Below are positions 32,885 to 44,606 of a stretch of 64,000 nt of DNA, piece after piece. Origin of the DNA: Zhengitettix transpicula (taxonomy: Eukaryota > Arthropoda > Insecta > Orthoptera > Tetrigidae); NCBI GenBank assembly GCA_037074705.1, contig CM073593.1, positions 11,413,001-11,477,000 on the forward strand, read 5' to 3'. How positions within the stretch are numbered: position 1 is the stretch's first letter; every line of letters starts with the position of its first letter. The notes below the pieces were generated by a model, which did no database searches, had not been told where the DNA came from, and worked only from the letters and a program-made list of their open reading frames with translations. Position numbers and translations under genes: made by a program.

Positions 32885-33662
32885 CTAGCTGGGTGCCCGG
32901 CGTTGCCCGAGATGTCATTTATCTATAACCCCCGATATGACTCCAATTTCGGCTGCTTTTGCGCAATTTTTATGTAACGCTACACGAACCCTAATCATTA
33001 TAATTAACTCTGAAAAATATTTCTTCAACGCAAATATCTGCCGTGTTTGCATGTTCCAAAATTTGCACCCCGCTACCCCTGCATCTGAGGGGTAAATGCC
33101 AATTTGAATGTCGTAACTAAACACAGTGACTTCCATAACCTTTGATTTGACTCCAATCTCGGTTGTATTCGCGTTATTTTACTGTAAAGCATCTCCACCC
33201 CAAACCCTAAGGGTGTCCTTTTCACAGGTCGTAGGGGATGAAAATTGTATTCAGATAACATTGGTAGAAACACTATCAATATCTTTGACCCCTAAAAATA
33301 TTTATCCGACTCAAATATCGGCTGTTTTAGTATGTTTAAATATTTCCACCCCCGCTTCTGGGGGTGGAAGACGCGTCTTACCCCGACAGTGTTTGTTTCC
33401 TGGTCGCAAAGAACCCGTGTACGAAATTTGGTGAAAATTGCTCGACTGGTGTAGATTTGTATTTTATTTAGAAAACGTTTGTATGGGAAATAGAAAAGGG
33501 CTGTTTTTAGGGTTTTCCCGGAAATTATTCGATTTTTTCTCGCCTTTTAAACCTTCCCTAGACCTCCACGAACATTTCAAGACTAAGATAAGATAAATCC
33601 GTTCAGCCGTTCTCGAGTTTTAGTGAGACTAACGAACAGCAATTCATTTTTATATATATAGA
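32885..33662 (-). mobile_element. Helitron, short non-autonomous copy (778 bp)
   Basis: On the minus strand it starts A|TCTATATATATAAAAATGA and ends CGGGCAACGCCGGGC, ACCCAGCTAG|T, the same termini as the element at 20212. Behind the 5' end lies AACTCGAGAACGGCTGAACG. It holds two copies of the family monomer (landmarks near 33150 and 32940), fewer than the 12 in the large copy. No protein is encoded. Its 5' end sits within about 10 bp of the Harbinger-like left end. Confidence 0.8.
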
Positions 33663-33669
33663 TAGATAA

Positions 33670-34450
33670 AGCAGTCCGCACAAGTTCAATTTATTGATCA
33701 ATATTTTGTGTCAATCCACCGTGAATATTTTTACAACCGTATACGATCAATATATTGATCAATATTTTCGTCAATATTTCTTCTCATTTTCATTTTTGCT
33801 GTTGGCAGTGCCTGTCCGTGTCAGATGTATTTTAATCAAATAATAGTTATGTTTTCTTCAATAAATTATGAAGAGTAAGAAAGAAGCTTATTTAGCATTC
33901 CTAGTTACCCGCGGGACAGACCATAATGTTTTACGAACGGGATGGGTTAAACAGTGGTTACGTAAAAAAGGCGTTACAGTCACATGGTCACACAGTTATT
34001 GAAAGAAATTGTTATCACCGATGAAAATGATTGCTATTTTCGAATGGATAGAGGTAAATTTGATAAATTGTGATCAATGGTTGAACGTTACTTAAAGCGT
34101 CATGATACGACCATGCGACAAGCTCTCACGATATCTCGCAACTCGTAGAACCTTCCAGGATCTCAAGTTTTCTGCGTTGATGATACCACGAACTATCAGC
34201 TACGCCGTTATGCAGACTTGATTTTCGTACAACTTTAATGAAACCATACCCAGAAGTAAATACTGACCCAGTCAAACGTTCACTGTCCTCCACCCGAGTG
34301 AATATTGAAAATGTCTTCGGAATATTAGCGACCAGGTTAGGATTGTTCCAAAAAACCATATACATATTCTTTTATATTCAAAAATTGAATTATTCGCTAA
34401 AAGGCCTAATTAGAACTTGTGTAACACGGTTCTTCATTAATAATAATTAA
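33670..34450 (+). mobile_element. PIF/Harbinger remnant
   Basis: An AT-rich left end carries a GCAGTCCGCACAAG start and palindromic TTGATCAATATT motifs at ~33690 and ~33755. It is followed by the two outer parts of a Harbinger nuclease gene with its centre deleted. The right terminus is not clear. Similar GTCCGCACAC-TCAATATATTGATCAAT motifs at 36304 and 36427 suggest a related non-autonomous copy nearby. Confidence 0.65.
33925..34372 (+). pseudogene. Harbinger transposase (nuclease), internally deleted
   Basis: Pieces in three frames keep family order: WVKQWLRKKG, then CYFRMDRGKFDKL and MVERYLKRHDTTMRQA, RRTFQDLKFSALMIPRTISY, and finally MKPYPEVNTDPVKRS with NIENVFGILATRLGLFQK. The last matches the ENVFGILATRFR C-terminal block of PIF/Harbinger nucleases. 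The central part with the catalytic Asp residues is missing between the PRTISY and MKPYPE blocks. Frameshifts and stops confirm it is dead. Confidence 0.78.
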
Positions 34451-35004
34451 AAGCATAAAAAAGTAATTATTTATTTTAATCTGAGATCGCCAATCCTTTT
34501 GTTCAAATTAAATCATAGCTGTCTGTTTCCAAACCCTAGGCATGTTAATTTTCTAATCCCCCCCCTCCCCTGAACAATGAAATTACCACCATACGGAGCG
34601 TCGGCTCCACGTTGGCAAACTCCGATTTAGAGACTGTCACCTTTTTAAGGTCCTTTCTGTAATTGATCTTCATATTAATTATCTTAACCAGGTCTTTCAC
34701 GGTTGCTTCTGGTTTGAAAATTTGATTCACAGAAACCAGTTACACCATTGCTCCTTGGCGATTTTATTTTATAAGATGCAAGACGAGAGTCCAAATGTTT
34801 AATATATATAAATAAAACGCCTCATTCCAACAGCCACACAGGTTGGTTGGTACTACACAATCGTAAACTATATGGGGGTAGGATGAAATTCTCTCGGTAA
34901 AGTTATTGTTGCTCCACCAAGCCTGTCCTATTGTATTCTTTGTCTCTTTATACTCAGTCCGTAACATTAACTTAATTTAGCGTGAAGAAATAACCATTTA
35001 ATAT
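34451..35004. other. AT-rich sequence, no gene seen
   Basis: Nothing recognisable apart from a C-run near 34559. Confidence 0.4.
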
Positions 35005-36072
35005 TGTAATGCCCATTAATTAGGCCATTAATTGTTTGGACATAAAATTTTAATTGTTTGAGAAATCCATTATAGCGGTCTGATCGAACAAAGCAACAAT
35101 GAGAGAAGCGAGATCACTTTTATTTGTCGAAAAGTTAAAAATGGCGTATGCGCGCTAAAAACTCGGAAGAGCTAGGAGTCAGTTCGCGGAAAAACATCGT
35201 GAGGAGCAGAACAAGTAATATAACTATTAGTTGGTGGCGGGACAATTCAGAGAACGGAACAAATAATACTAGAGCAGAGACTAGCCGTCGTTAATGTATT
35301 ATTAAACAAAGTTGTGAATTTAAGACAAAGTAAAAACATTCACGGAAGTATTACCTCGTAAATATCGCTACGTTTACGTCTATAGCCAGCCAGGGAAGGA
35401 AGCTAGCAGTTTTTATACGTATACAGCCCGCCAGGAAAGTCTAAGAGAGTTTACGTCTATAGCCAGCCAAGGAAGGCAAGCAGACATCAGATAGCTGACA
35501 TTCAGGAGGATCATCCGACTTCCTGTGAGCCTATCAATTTTGACTTCAATAGTGTAAGGTCTGTGAGTTGGCTTCTAGAATCAGTGTATAATTTTGCAAT
35601 AGTGTACTTCCGAAACCAAAAGGAATTCTGGAACCAGCTGGACAGATGTAAGTAACAAAACCAAACTAATGATTGTAAAACGTAAACGTAAACGTAATTA
35701 AAGGATAGAGTCAGATTTCGTTCTCTTTTAATTGTCAATCAAAGTTAATTTCTTTTCTTTTTAATTTCTTTCTATCGATGTATTGTTAGGTAAATGTGAA
35801 CTGTTTGTTAATAAGATTTTAAAATCAATTTGTTTTGTCCATTATCAAACCCAGTAGAGGCACTGAGAGAGAGAATGATCTCAAATTTTGTTGTAATTAC
35901 CTTTATTGCCACAAAATAAATAAACCTTTTGTTTGTTAATTTCGATCTTTTAATTTAATTAATGCCTTCCATTTAATTATTACCTAAATGGCGCTTCACG
36001 TGAGGTAAATTCTTCAAATTCATGAAATTCAACTAATTTAAATTAAACGACCTATATTATTTGATTATTACA
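35005..36072 (+). mobile_element. LTR-like unit E, single copy, with intron-like signals
   Basis: It starts TGTAATGCCCATTAATTAGG and ends TTATTACA, flanked by ATAT on both sides (a possible 4-bp target duplication), 1,068 bp. It carries the same ordered landmarks as the clustered units: donor-like GTAAGT at 35648, acceptor TTATCAAACCCAG ending at 35854 (207-nt intron), GAGGCACTGAGAG after it, AATAAATAAA near 35918, and CTTCACGTGAGG near the end. A ~30-bp stretch (ACGTCTATAGCCAGCCA) is present at ~35378 and ~35455. No protein is encoded. Confidence 0.6.
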
Positions 36073-36284
36073 ATATATATTAATTTATATATTGAATATA
36101 TCCCATCATTTTTCAGATTTAATTATTCAAATATTTGTCATTTAGCAAAGAATTTTCCTTCATTTGATCAAGAAGGTTTAGGCGGGGAATGTCGTGGCTA
36201 GAGGGTAAGCTTAACTTATTTCCCGATTTGTAATGACGTCATAAGTTGTAGAACCTCAGAGTGAGAAATCGCCACCTGATCTGA

Positions 36285-36490
36285 TGAAAATATTGAAGTA
36301 CGACCGCACACAGTCAATATATTGATCAATATTTAAGCCACTCCGCCAATATTGATCAATATAAATATAAAAGTTTTAAATCTGCTTCAATATTCCTCAG
36401 CTACTTCAATAACAACGTCAATCCACTCCGCACACGGTCAATATATTGATCAATATTTCCCTGAATTTATCAATATATTGATCCAATGAG
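36285..36490. repeat. Harbinger-like non-autonomous fragment with palindromic motifs
   Basis: CGCACACAGTCAATATATTG continues into ATCAATATTT at ~36304 and recurs as CGCACACGGTCAATATATTG at ~36427, with further TTGATCAATAT palindromes between and after. The two long copies are in direct orientation. The same words occur at the left end of the Harbinger remnant at 33670, so this is probably a MITE of that family. Confidence 0.5.
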
Positions 36491-38060
36491 GGCTGCTTAT
36501 GGAATTTGTATTGAACCTAACTATTTTACAAATATTCCACAAAAATACCTATGAATTGTTACCATCTGGTGTGCCTAAAATATTTTTATAAGCGGCTTTT
36601 ATGTTTTTCTCATATCACTGTTTCAATATTTTCACCTGTAAATTTGCATATATAGGAATTAAGAAGCCTCTTTCCCCATACGTGAAAGACAGCCAGAAAT
36701 TATGGACTCATAAGACGAACGAATATATTCTGTTGAACCACGTAAAGATGAATCAATTAGTGGCAAAGCATTATTTTGTTGTTTTAAGACATTACTTTCA
36801 TTAGATTACTATAATCACTATTCTCGTATTAGATGTCATCACAAATTACCGCAACTAATACAATTTTAACGTACGTTTCTATAGCGGACTCACTGCTAAC
36901 ATGAAACAGAATTAATAGGTTTTTAACAACAGATTTTGTTTCAGGCAGTATTTCTGATCAACTTAGAGCAATAGAAACATTTATGAAACATTTTGGGCGT
37001 CATAAACTAGCTGATTCTAACATATTAAATATTTTTGTAACCTTTGGCGCTATAAGAAATCAAAAAATGCTTTGAATACATTTTTATAATAAAAATTAAT
37101 TTTCAAGGTCTCACTCCTTTCAAGTATTATATTATTTTAACAAAAATCTTAATTAAGTCAAAAACGTAGTGTTTTAATTTCAAAGTCAATGTAACCCGTG
37201 ACTTTTTGATCACTATATTTCGTTATTAAGCGTCAGATAACATATCAATTTTTCTTATATTCAATTTATTTCAAGCCGATTTAAATGCGAGTCTAGTCTA
37301 GAACCGTAAAACCGTAAAACAAAACCGTAATGACATTTAATACTGCCTCTAAATTTAAAAATGACTTACATATCATATTTTCGTGAAAGGAAACAATCGC
37401 CAGCCAAACGGGAGAAATTAATATGGTATTAGAAATACAATTAATATTGCGCAGGCATTAAGATTTTTTTGCATCTTCCCTCCACAACGAAAATAATTTT
37501 CACGCAAAAAGCGTATAATATATTATGAATTAATATATCTATTAATGCTCTTAGGGTAATATTGTTTTGGAATAATTTATAGTTTGTTCTTGTATACAAG
37601 TGCGGCGGATAGACAGGGGCTGTCCTTGGCTACGTTCGTCCTAGTGCAACCCAAGATGCCAAGGCCAGAAGAACGGGCTCTTTAAGTTCTGTCCAGACCA
37701 GGGCAGGTGTCGAGGTTCTGTGTCCAACCCAGTTCCACAAACGATCACGATCACGGACAAGTAAACCGCAAAGCTTCCGGCTATCTTCATGGCGAAAACG
37801 AAGCAGGAAAACTTATTTAATTAATAATCAACTTTAACTATATCTCTTAGGCGAATATTAAGTTACGAACATCACATTATTAACGTTATACAGACAATGT
37901 ATATTTACGGTAGTATTTACCGTGTATCATTTATCTGACAGTTAGTTTGGTCAGGACAAGCTCTGAAAGCGTACGATGACAGAAAATGCAATTCTGACAA
38001 CTGGCTGCTTTGTTTTCTAGTTTTAATTAATAAAAGGTTCTCCTGTAACCTGGCTTGAAA
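36491..38060. other. AT-rich sequence, no gene seen
   Basis: A mildly GC-richer patch at ~37605-37800 has no motif. No gene or element was recognised. Confidence 0.4.
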
Positions 38061-38130
38061 GATAAATATTGCATTAAATTTGTCCCCATACATTGGATAA
38101 ATATTGCATTAAATTTGTCCCCATACATTG
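38061..38130. repeat. Perfect 35-bp tandem duplication
   Basis: 38061-38095 and 38096-38130 are identical (GATAAATATTGCATTAAATT and the following 15 bases). A slippage-type duplication this clean is either very recent or an assembly artefact. Confidence 0.95.
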
Positions 38131-38595
38131 GATACCGCGCTATTACTAAATGAAAAAAGCATCAAATAATATGCTAACTGCAATCATACCTTTAACGATT
38201 CCTCAAATGCATGTAGGAGGTCTATGAATTCAATAATTATAAACAGACAATACCACACACATTATACGGGTACTACTTAATAAAAAATAATCCTAAAGAA
38301 AATATAAATTACGAAGGAAAGAGGCACAAATCATAAAAAACGGACTGGGAGGACGAAGATTGATGCATCATCAGTCGTAAGAGGAGGTTGTATAATTTAT
38401 TTATGTATTATATTATGTTTGTCTAATCTTATTATTATTATATATAAAAGAAAAGATATTATGCTACGAAGGAGTACCCGTGACGTGGCGGACACTAGTA
38501 TTTTTGTGGTTGTTATTTAAAGAGCCTCGTAAATTATTTCATAAGAAATATACGATTGGGTTGGAAATTGTGTAAATAAAATAAAAGTAAGTAAA
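38131..38595. other. AT-rich sequence, no gene seen
   Basis: Nothing recognisable. Confidence 0.4.
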
Positions 38596-39660
38596 CTGCA
38601 GCAGAATTTACTCCTCTGCCGCTATCGGAAGGGCGTGGGACAAGTTCCCAATGCCCGACCTACCCGATGCAGGTTTTTCTAGGGTTTTCCCTGCATTTCT
38701 TTAGGCGAATGCCGGGTAGGATCCTTAAAATATAGCCCGGGGGCCCTAGTGACCCTTGGCTACCTTCCTCTACCCGTCCGCACCCCCCTTTCAAATCCCT
38801 TCCCATGCTATTAAAGGGGAGTTGCCCAAGGTGGATTACCCTCATGTAGCCTGTTACCCTAAAAAAAAAGGGACAAGAAAATGCTGCGTCCTCACAGCAA
38901 ACTCGTCTCCCGCTATCGGAAGGACGTGGGACAAGTACCCAATGCCCGACCTACCTTATGCAGGTTTTCTGGGGTTTGTCCTGCATTACTTTTAGGTGAA
39001 AGCCGGGTAGGATCCTTAAACCATAGCCCCGGGGCCCTAGTTAACCCTTGGTTACCTTCCTCTACCCTTCCGCATCCCTTCCTATGCTATTCAAGGGGAG
39101 TTGCCACCATGTGGATTACCCTCATGTTGCCTGTTACCCTAAAAAAAAGGGGATCAACACCCGAAGTATGCCTTCGAGAGGATTCTCTCGCAGGTGACCC
39201 TTCCAAGAGAGCTTTGGAGGAGGTTACCTTTGGGGATGGCTTCACATCTGTCTGGTTTTTTAACTAAGGTTCCCACATACCGAGGCACCTCGGCCTTTTT
39301 TGAGAGGTGTATGTTACGGGGTCGCAGACCTTTGGAATACATTAAGAGTTGTCCGCTATTCCTATTTGAATAGTCGGCCATCTGCCTCCTAAATCGGTCA
39401 ATGTACGGCGAGGGGAAATCTGCGACCCCACAGAAAACTCCTCTCCCGCCATCGGAAGGGCGTAGGATAAGTACCTAATGCCCGACCTACCTGATGCAGG
39501 TTTTTCTAGGGGTTTCCCTGCATCACTTTTATGCGAATTGCCGGGTAGGATCCTTAAACCATAGCCCGGGGGACCTAGTTAACTCTTGGCTACCTTCCTC
39601 AACCCTTCCGCATCCCCCCTTTCAAATCCCTTCCTATGCTATTAAAGGGGAGTTGCCACA
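38596..39660 (+). repeat. Family G repeat, three consecutive copies
   Basis: Copies lie at about 38610-38880, 38900-39150 and 39150-39660, all in the same orientation. The first two end in TACCCT followed by an A-run and GGG, and the next copy follows at once. Each repeats CTATCGGAAGG, GTGGGACAAGT, GGTAGGATCCTTAAA, TAGCCC-GGGGCCCTAG and TTCCTATGCTATT. The third also has the upstream half (GTTCCCACATACCGAGG, CACCTCGGCC) seen at 26490-27000. A-runs at the junctions suggest retroposed copies inserting into each other's tails. Frames of 61-128 codons within it are not conserved as protein. Confidence 0.75.
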
Positions 39661-39737
39661 TTTGAAAAGAAAAATTAAAAAGAATAATAATACAGACAAA
39701 AGAAATGATGATAGAAGTACCACTCCATGTTTCTGAA

Positions 39738-39880
39738 AGCCTTTTTACTTTTTTCTGCACCTGAAGAAAGGAACAAGGCTTCCAGAAACGTTGTGTGTTA
39801 TTTATATCATTACTTTTTTTTGTCTGTATATGGCTATGTATCTTATTATTAATGTTCAATATAGACGTACATTTGTCATT
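39738..39880 (+). mobile_element. Penelope-like element 3' end
   Basis: It contains CACCTGAAGAAAGGAAC, GGCTTCCAGAAACGTTGTGTG, TTATTTATATCATTAC and TTTTGTCTGTATATGG, matching the copies at 15345 and 17000. The hammerhead-like core is at 39761-39789. Its hairpin reads GGAA/TTCC where other copies have GGGA/TCCC, so pairing is kept. No coding part is present. Confidence 0.72.
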
Positions 39881-40130
39881 TTAAAAATAAAAATTAAAAT
39901 AACATACCGAAAAATGAAGCAGTAGGAAATAAAACAGAAATTAATACTTAAGTATGTTTTAAAATACAGGAGACAAGAACACAATAAATGTCAGACCTTA
40001 GATTTTAGCAAGAATTTATTGCTCACTTTGCGATCTCAAAATGAAAGCATAATTTGTAGAATTGTGTACAATGAACGTTACTGTTATTTTTAAAATTTAA
40101 AAGTAAATTAACTCAAATTTGATAAGTTTG

Positions 40131-40340
40131 ACCGATCTCCTGTGGTCTAGGGGTCAGCATTACTGCCTGGAATGTCAGTGGTCCTGGGTACGAAATTCCG
40201 ACGAGGGCATGGACGTTGTGTGCGTCTGCTTTCATAGTGAGAAACTCCAACCAATTACTTCCCCGACAAATAGAAATGGAACAGCGTACAAAGACGTTGT
40301 TGATGGGAATAAAAATAAATTAAATAATATATAAAAATAA
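40131..40340 (+). repeat. tRNA-derived SINE
   Basis: The head has an A-box-like TGTGGTCTAGGGGTCAGC and a mutated B-box (GGGTACGAAATTCC), then a GACGAGGGCATGGACGTTGT body and an A-rich tail ending near 40340. It belongs with the minus-strand head at 16186-16275. Confidence 0.65.
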
Positions 40341-40584
40341 AATATTTGCGCCGATGGTGCAGGTTGAATACTTGGCCTAGCATTTAAAAAGAGGTTTAAA
40401 ATCAAAGACCTTATTTTTGGAAAAGGGGTCGTGATGTATCTCAAATTCAATACTTCTAAAATAGAAAAGTCTTCAATCTTTGACCTTCTAAAATATTTTT
40501 TATTATTATTCTTAATTTGATTTACGTTCTGTCTACAGATATTTAGTAAATTTGTTATAGTACTAATTAAATAATGCAAGTGGT

Positions 40585-40865
40585 AGTCCGTGAGTACTTC
40601 TTCGAAGAGATTATTTGGAAGTTTATTTTGGTGAACACTAATAGTGTCACGATATCGAACATTAAATTTATGTATTGTTTCACTAACAGTGTCTAGTCCA
40701 ATATGACTAATGTTCGGGACGTACAATGGCGCGATGATCAATGTTCTTAACACTTTTGAGGATATTGATGCTTGAGTTGCAGCCTGTGCCCCAGAATTGT
40801 ACCCCATACGTGGCTTTAAAATGGTTTTGTACAGCAGGATCTTGTTTTAGAAAACTATAGAAAAA
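40585..40865 (-). pseudogene. Jockey-type LINE reverse transcriptase, C-terminal fragment
   Basis: The minus strand reads YGVQFWGTGCNSSINILKSV and, after a one-base shift, SSKVLRTLIIAPLYVPN, then VSETIHKFNVRYRDTISVHQ. These match the YGIQLWG..SN..IQ.FQSK.LR.I..APWYVPN C-terminal block of Jockey-type LINEs. Upstream RT motifs are absent, so the copy is 5'-truncated. The open frame continuing to 40232 includes the neighbouring SINE and is not part of the gene. Confidence 0.75.
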
Positions 40866-41590
40866 AATAAAGACCTCAAAATACGACCTGTTATGAAGTA
40901 CGCTTCGTGACGGTGGGAAAAAATGGGAACGATGTGGGAAGACATTAATTTAGAAAACTATACATTTCAGTTTCATTGCAGTAGAATAAAGTTTATTGTG
41001 ACAAGGTAAATGATACGAATCGTAAAAAATTTAACTCCAATGGTTATTATGACACATCACGCCATGGACCCGGAGCGTCGGGAAACAATTTATTTAAAAT
41101 GTTTGTAAAAATGGAATTTTTAAAAAATATATTAAATTATAGGCATTTTGTCCCTTCATGTTTGTATGTACAATTAAATTTTCACATTTACTGTTTAGTT
41201 TACCAAACCAACTGTATACAATGAACACCTAATTCCTTTATTCTATATGTACACTAAATTTGAATAGTGGCCTCATGTATCTCCTTTAATATTGTAAAAT
41301 ATAATTGCTTCATGAATCATCCAATTTTATTTTGTGTCAATGCGTTTCTCGAATCCTTTCTTCTATATAGCGTTGTAAACGATATTTGTACCTTTTATAT
41401 GTTTTGAACCGCTTACTATTTACATCTGTTATATTTTTCGTTTTCGTATTAATAGACCCTTCCAAACAAATCGTTTCAATGTATATTGAATCCATACGGT
41501 ATAAACTGGAAGCAGGATTAAATTGTAGAAGCGAGTGTTTTAAATCAGACTTTCACACGGTATACTAGAATTTACTTTATTGACGTTTCA
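40866..41590. other. AT-rich sequence, no gene seen
   Basis: Nothing recognisable. Confidence 0.4.
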
Positions 41591-41777
41591 GAGGGCCTTT
41601 TGTGCAGTTACAAGGGCCAGTTTCTACCCCGAAGCCGTCCTTTCGACGCTTCTGATTTCATCACCTCCTGAGGCGACTCCCTTCGATCCATTTGCTCCGA
41701 CTGCGTGGGTGGCAGGACGGGTTCGAAGATCTCCGCAGTTTCCTGGAGTTCACCAGCAACTCAATGTTTCCTCGTAA
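41591..41777 (+). other. GC-rich exon-like segment, unproven
   Basis: A GC-rich block directly follows ATTGACGTTTCAG, a plausible splice acceptor, and stays open for about 60 codons (RAFCAVTRASFY ... HQQLNVSS) to a stop at 41775-41777. I recognise no protein family. It could be a terminal exon or a repeat fragment; there is no second line of evidence. Confidence 0.25.
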
Positions 41778-44454
41778 TTGCCTTCACTGGACAGAACCGT
41801 ACGTAATACTCTCCTTAAAGAAATCGCGACAAATTATTTGGAGAAATAGAACACTGAATATTTCAACCTAGCATTTCAGTTAAATAATTAATTTTTAAAT
41901 TATGGAAAAGAATTATAAACATTAGCAAGTATCAAACGGAGATACAAAACTTTCTCTTAGAAATACTTTGATAACAAATACTATTTATAATGTCAGTAGT
42001 ATATATATGAAATATTTTAAAAAAACAATTGTAAGAGAAGGCTGCTAATCTGTAATTACGAAAGACCAATAGTGCTTGTAGCTTAATCCAACACCAACTT
42101 CGTGAGTTTATAGTGAATGTTAAAGCGCAGTTAGGGTAACATGCAGTCATGCAACCAGATACTAACGATCCGAAACTTATTTAAATAGTATTAGACGCGC
42201 GGAGACTTAAGTTAAATCTACGAATAGAAGAAAGAACGTGGAACTTTCAGGAAAGAAGAAATTTTTTGTTCTTGGTTCAAAATAATTATTGTCATATAAT
42301 AACAGTGACCACTGTCTTAGTAACCATCAGAAAAAAATAGAAATTTTTCTGAAAATGAAATTGCAATCGTCTGTCTTCGTTCCATAATTTGTATGTTCGT
42401 GAGTACATTATACAATTAAATTCCAAGCGATAATTTATATTTTCAGCACGTTACCTTCAAATCGTCCATTTATTATGTCAACATATTATGGACTACCACG
42501 CAAAAATTCAAGTTGGAATGCATGTAAATTACTCGCCCTACAGATTAAAAAAAAAGGGTAATTTCTTTAATTTATTTTTCTAAAATATCTAATTTTAATG
42601 AGAATTTTGTCAACAATGATGTTTTTTGGTAGATCAAATACATCCTTCTTGTTGAGATTTGTCATCACCATACAACGAATTAGTATAATTAGCGCATGTA
42701 CTAAAAGTGCCGTTATAGGCGCTAGCTTCGATCGCGCGATAACGCCAGAGGCCCAACGAAACTTCCCGATCGTTCGAAACCACCACGTTTTGGTTTCCAT
42801 ACACCATGAATAATCACGTGTGTGTATATATACGTTTTTCTGATTGTATCACATTGTAAAAATACTGTTTACTGAGTTTAGTTAGAATAACAGAGAAAGT
42901 CGCCACTTTAGAGACGTATTAGTAATTACGATAATCTCTCGAAATTGTAACGTTTACGTAACAGTATGTATCTTATGTCGTGGATCGTCAGTATAAAAAT
43001 ATTTTATATTTAGTAAAACCTTGAATTATGCTCAATTAATAACTCTAAATAATGTTGATTGTTATTTTACTCATTTTGTGTAATACAGTTTTTTTTTATA
43101 TAATTTCGTCTCTAAACGTTAGAGGTGAATTACTATTACGATACTCTCCCGTAGTTTTGGCGTTCCCGGAATTGATCAAACATGAAAATTGTTTGGACGA
43201 AAAGTCGGCAAGTTGACTTTTAATTAATTGCGGCGCTGTCAAAACGTTTTTAATTAATGCAATTTTTAATAAAATTTCTTCATTAACATTTTTGTTGTCC
43301 TTCAAATTATTTGAATCTAAACAGTATTGTGTACAATGAAATTATTCAATAATTGAACAAATACAGAAGTCTGGTGTGGTTTTTATCATTGTATTTTATA
43401 TTTATTGATTACATTAGTCTTACACTGAGCAAATTCAGGATAAGATTTATAGATAATAAAAAAAACGACGAAGTATAAAAAACTATGAAAATACGTCAAA
43501 TAGAAAGAAATAATAACTGCGTAAAATACATATAAAAACAAAAATGTGAATAAAAATATATAAATACACAATTTCTAATTGAAAAAAATGCATAAGTGAT
43601 AAAGGATTTATATAAATAAGATGACAATATCATTTTATGCACGATAATTTTTTTAAAAAATAATCATATCGGTGAGAGAGAAACAATTGTACATATTTAT
43701 GAATATAAATTAGATTCCTGTAATTGCACTTATCTGAAATTAATGAATTCGGCTTTATATAACTTCATAACACCCAGTTTTAAATTAGTCTTATGATTCA
43801 CCTTGATTTGGTCTGAATCGTATTTGAATGATTGCATAAGCACATTGGCATGATTTAGACATTGGTATTTTCCGTATTATTGTAACAAAATGTCAACTTA
43901 AAGTTGCCAAAATATCCACACACCAAACTATGGTGTCAGAAGTGCTGCACAGTTTATTCACCCAGCTAGAACTTAATTTTTATTGTCACAAATAACAGAA
44001 AGACTGACTTAAGAATGACAACAGATATAGAATCCTTTCATAAATGTTCGCAGATAGTTGATTCTTTATAGAATGGTTACCGTGATCTTTGAAAATCAAA
44101 AAGTGTCTTTGATAATCTGTTGAACTGGAAATCATTAAATCCATTCTTTTACAAATAATTGCCGAATTCGTGTGTTAGAGGCCGCCTTTCACCGGCCTCG
44201 TTTCAGTCGTCCATACCTTGACCCCGAATGGCATTCACACCGCGGTGTTCTGAGTGACCACGTTACTCGATTGTGTTTGGTAACTAAGGAAGCTATGTTT
44301 TAAATAAGGGCATGGTGATTGAAAACATTTGGGACTAGGATGTTCTCCGAGAAATTTAAATATACAGAACCTAACAATGTACCGGAAATCATTTGTAATT
44401 ATTTCAATTATTAGGTGTCGTTTAAATTAATAACAAGTAAAAATGACTCATCAT
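41778..44454. other. Long AT-rich stretch, no gene seen
   Basis: A short GC-richer patch at 42700-42800 shares GGCGCTAGCT with ~2219 but nothing longer. Another patch at 44170-44290 is unexplained. No gene is supported. Confidence 0.4.
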
Positions 44455-44606
44455 AATTTTAAAAAAATCCTACAATTCAGTGACCACGGGGAATAAAATA
44501 ATACCAAAAATTAGAAAACAGATATATCAGCTAATCCCCAACCAACAATTTGGTTTCTGAAACAAGCACTCCTGCTCACAACTAATCTATCTGGTAACTG
44601 AATATA

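Noticed and set aside
26750..39450. Family G frames such as 26706-26942 and 38881-39267 as genes
   Set aside because: Frames differ between copies, and repeated non-coding landmarks explain them.
2219..42730. Shared GGCGCTAGCT word as a dispersed repeat
   Set aside because: Similarity does not extend beyond the short word, so chance is adequate.
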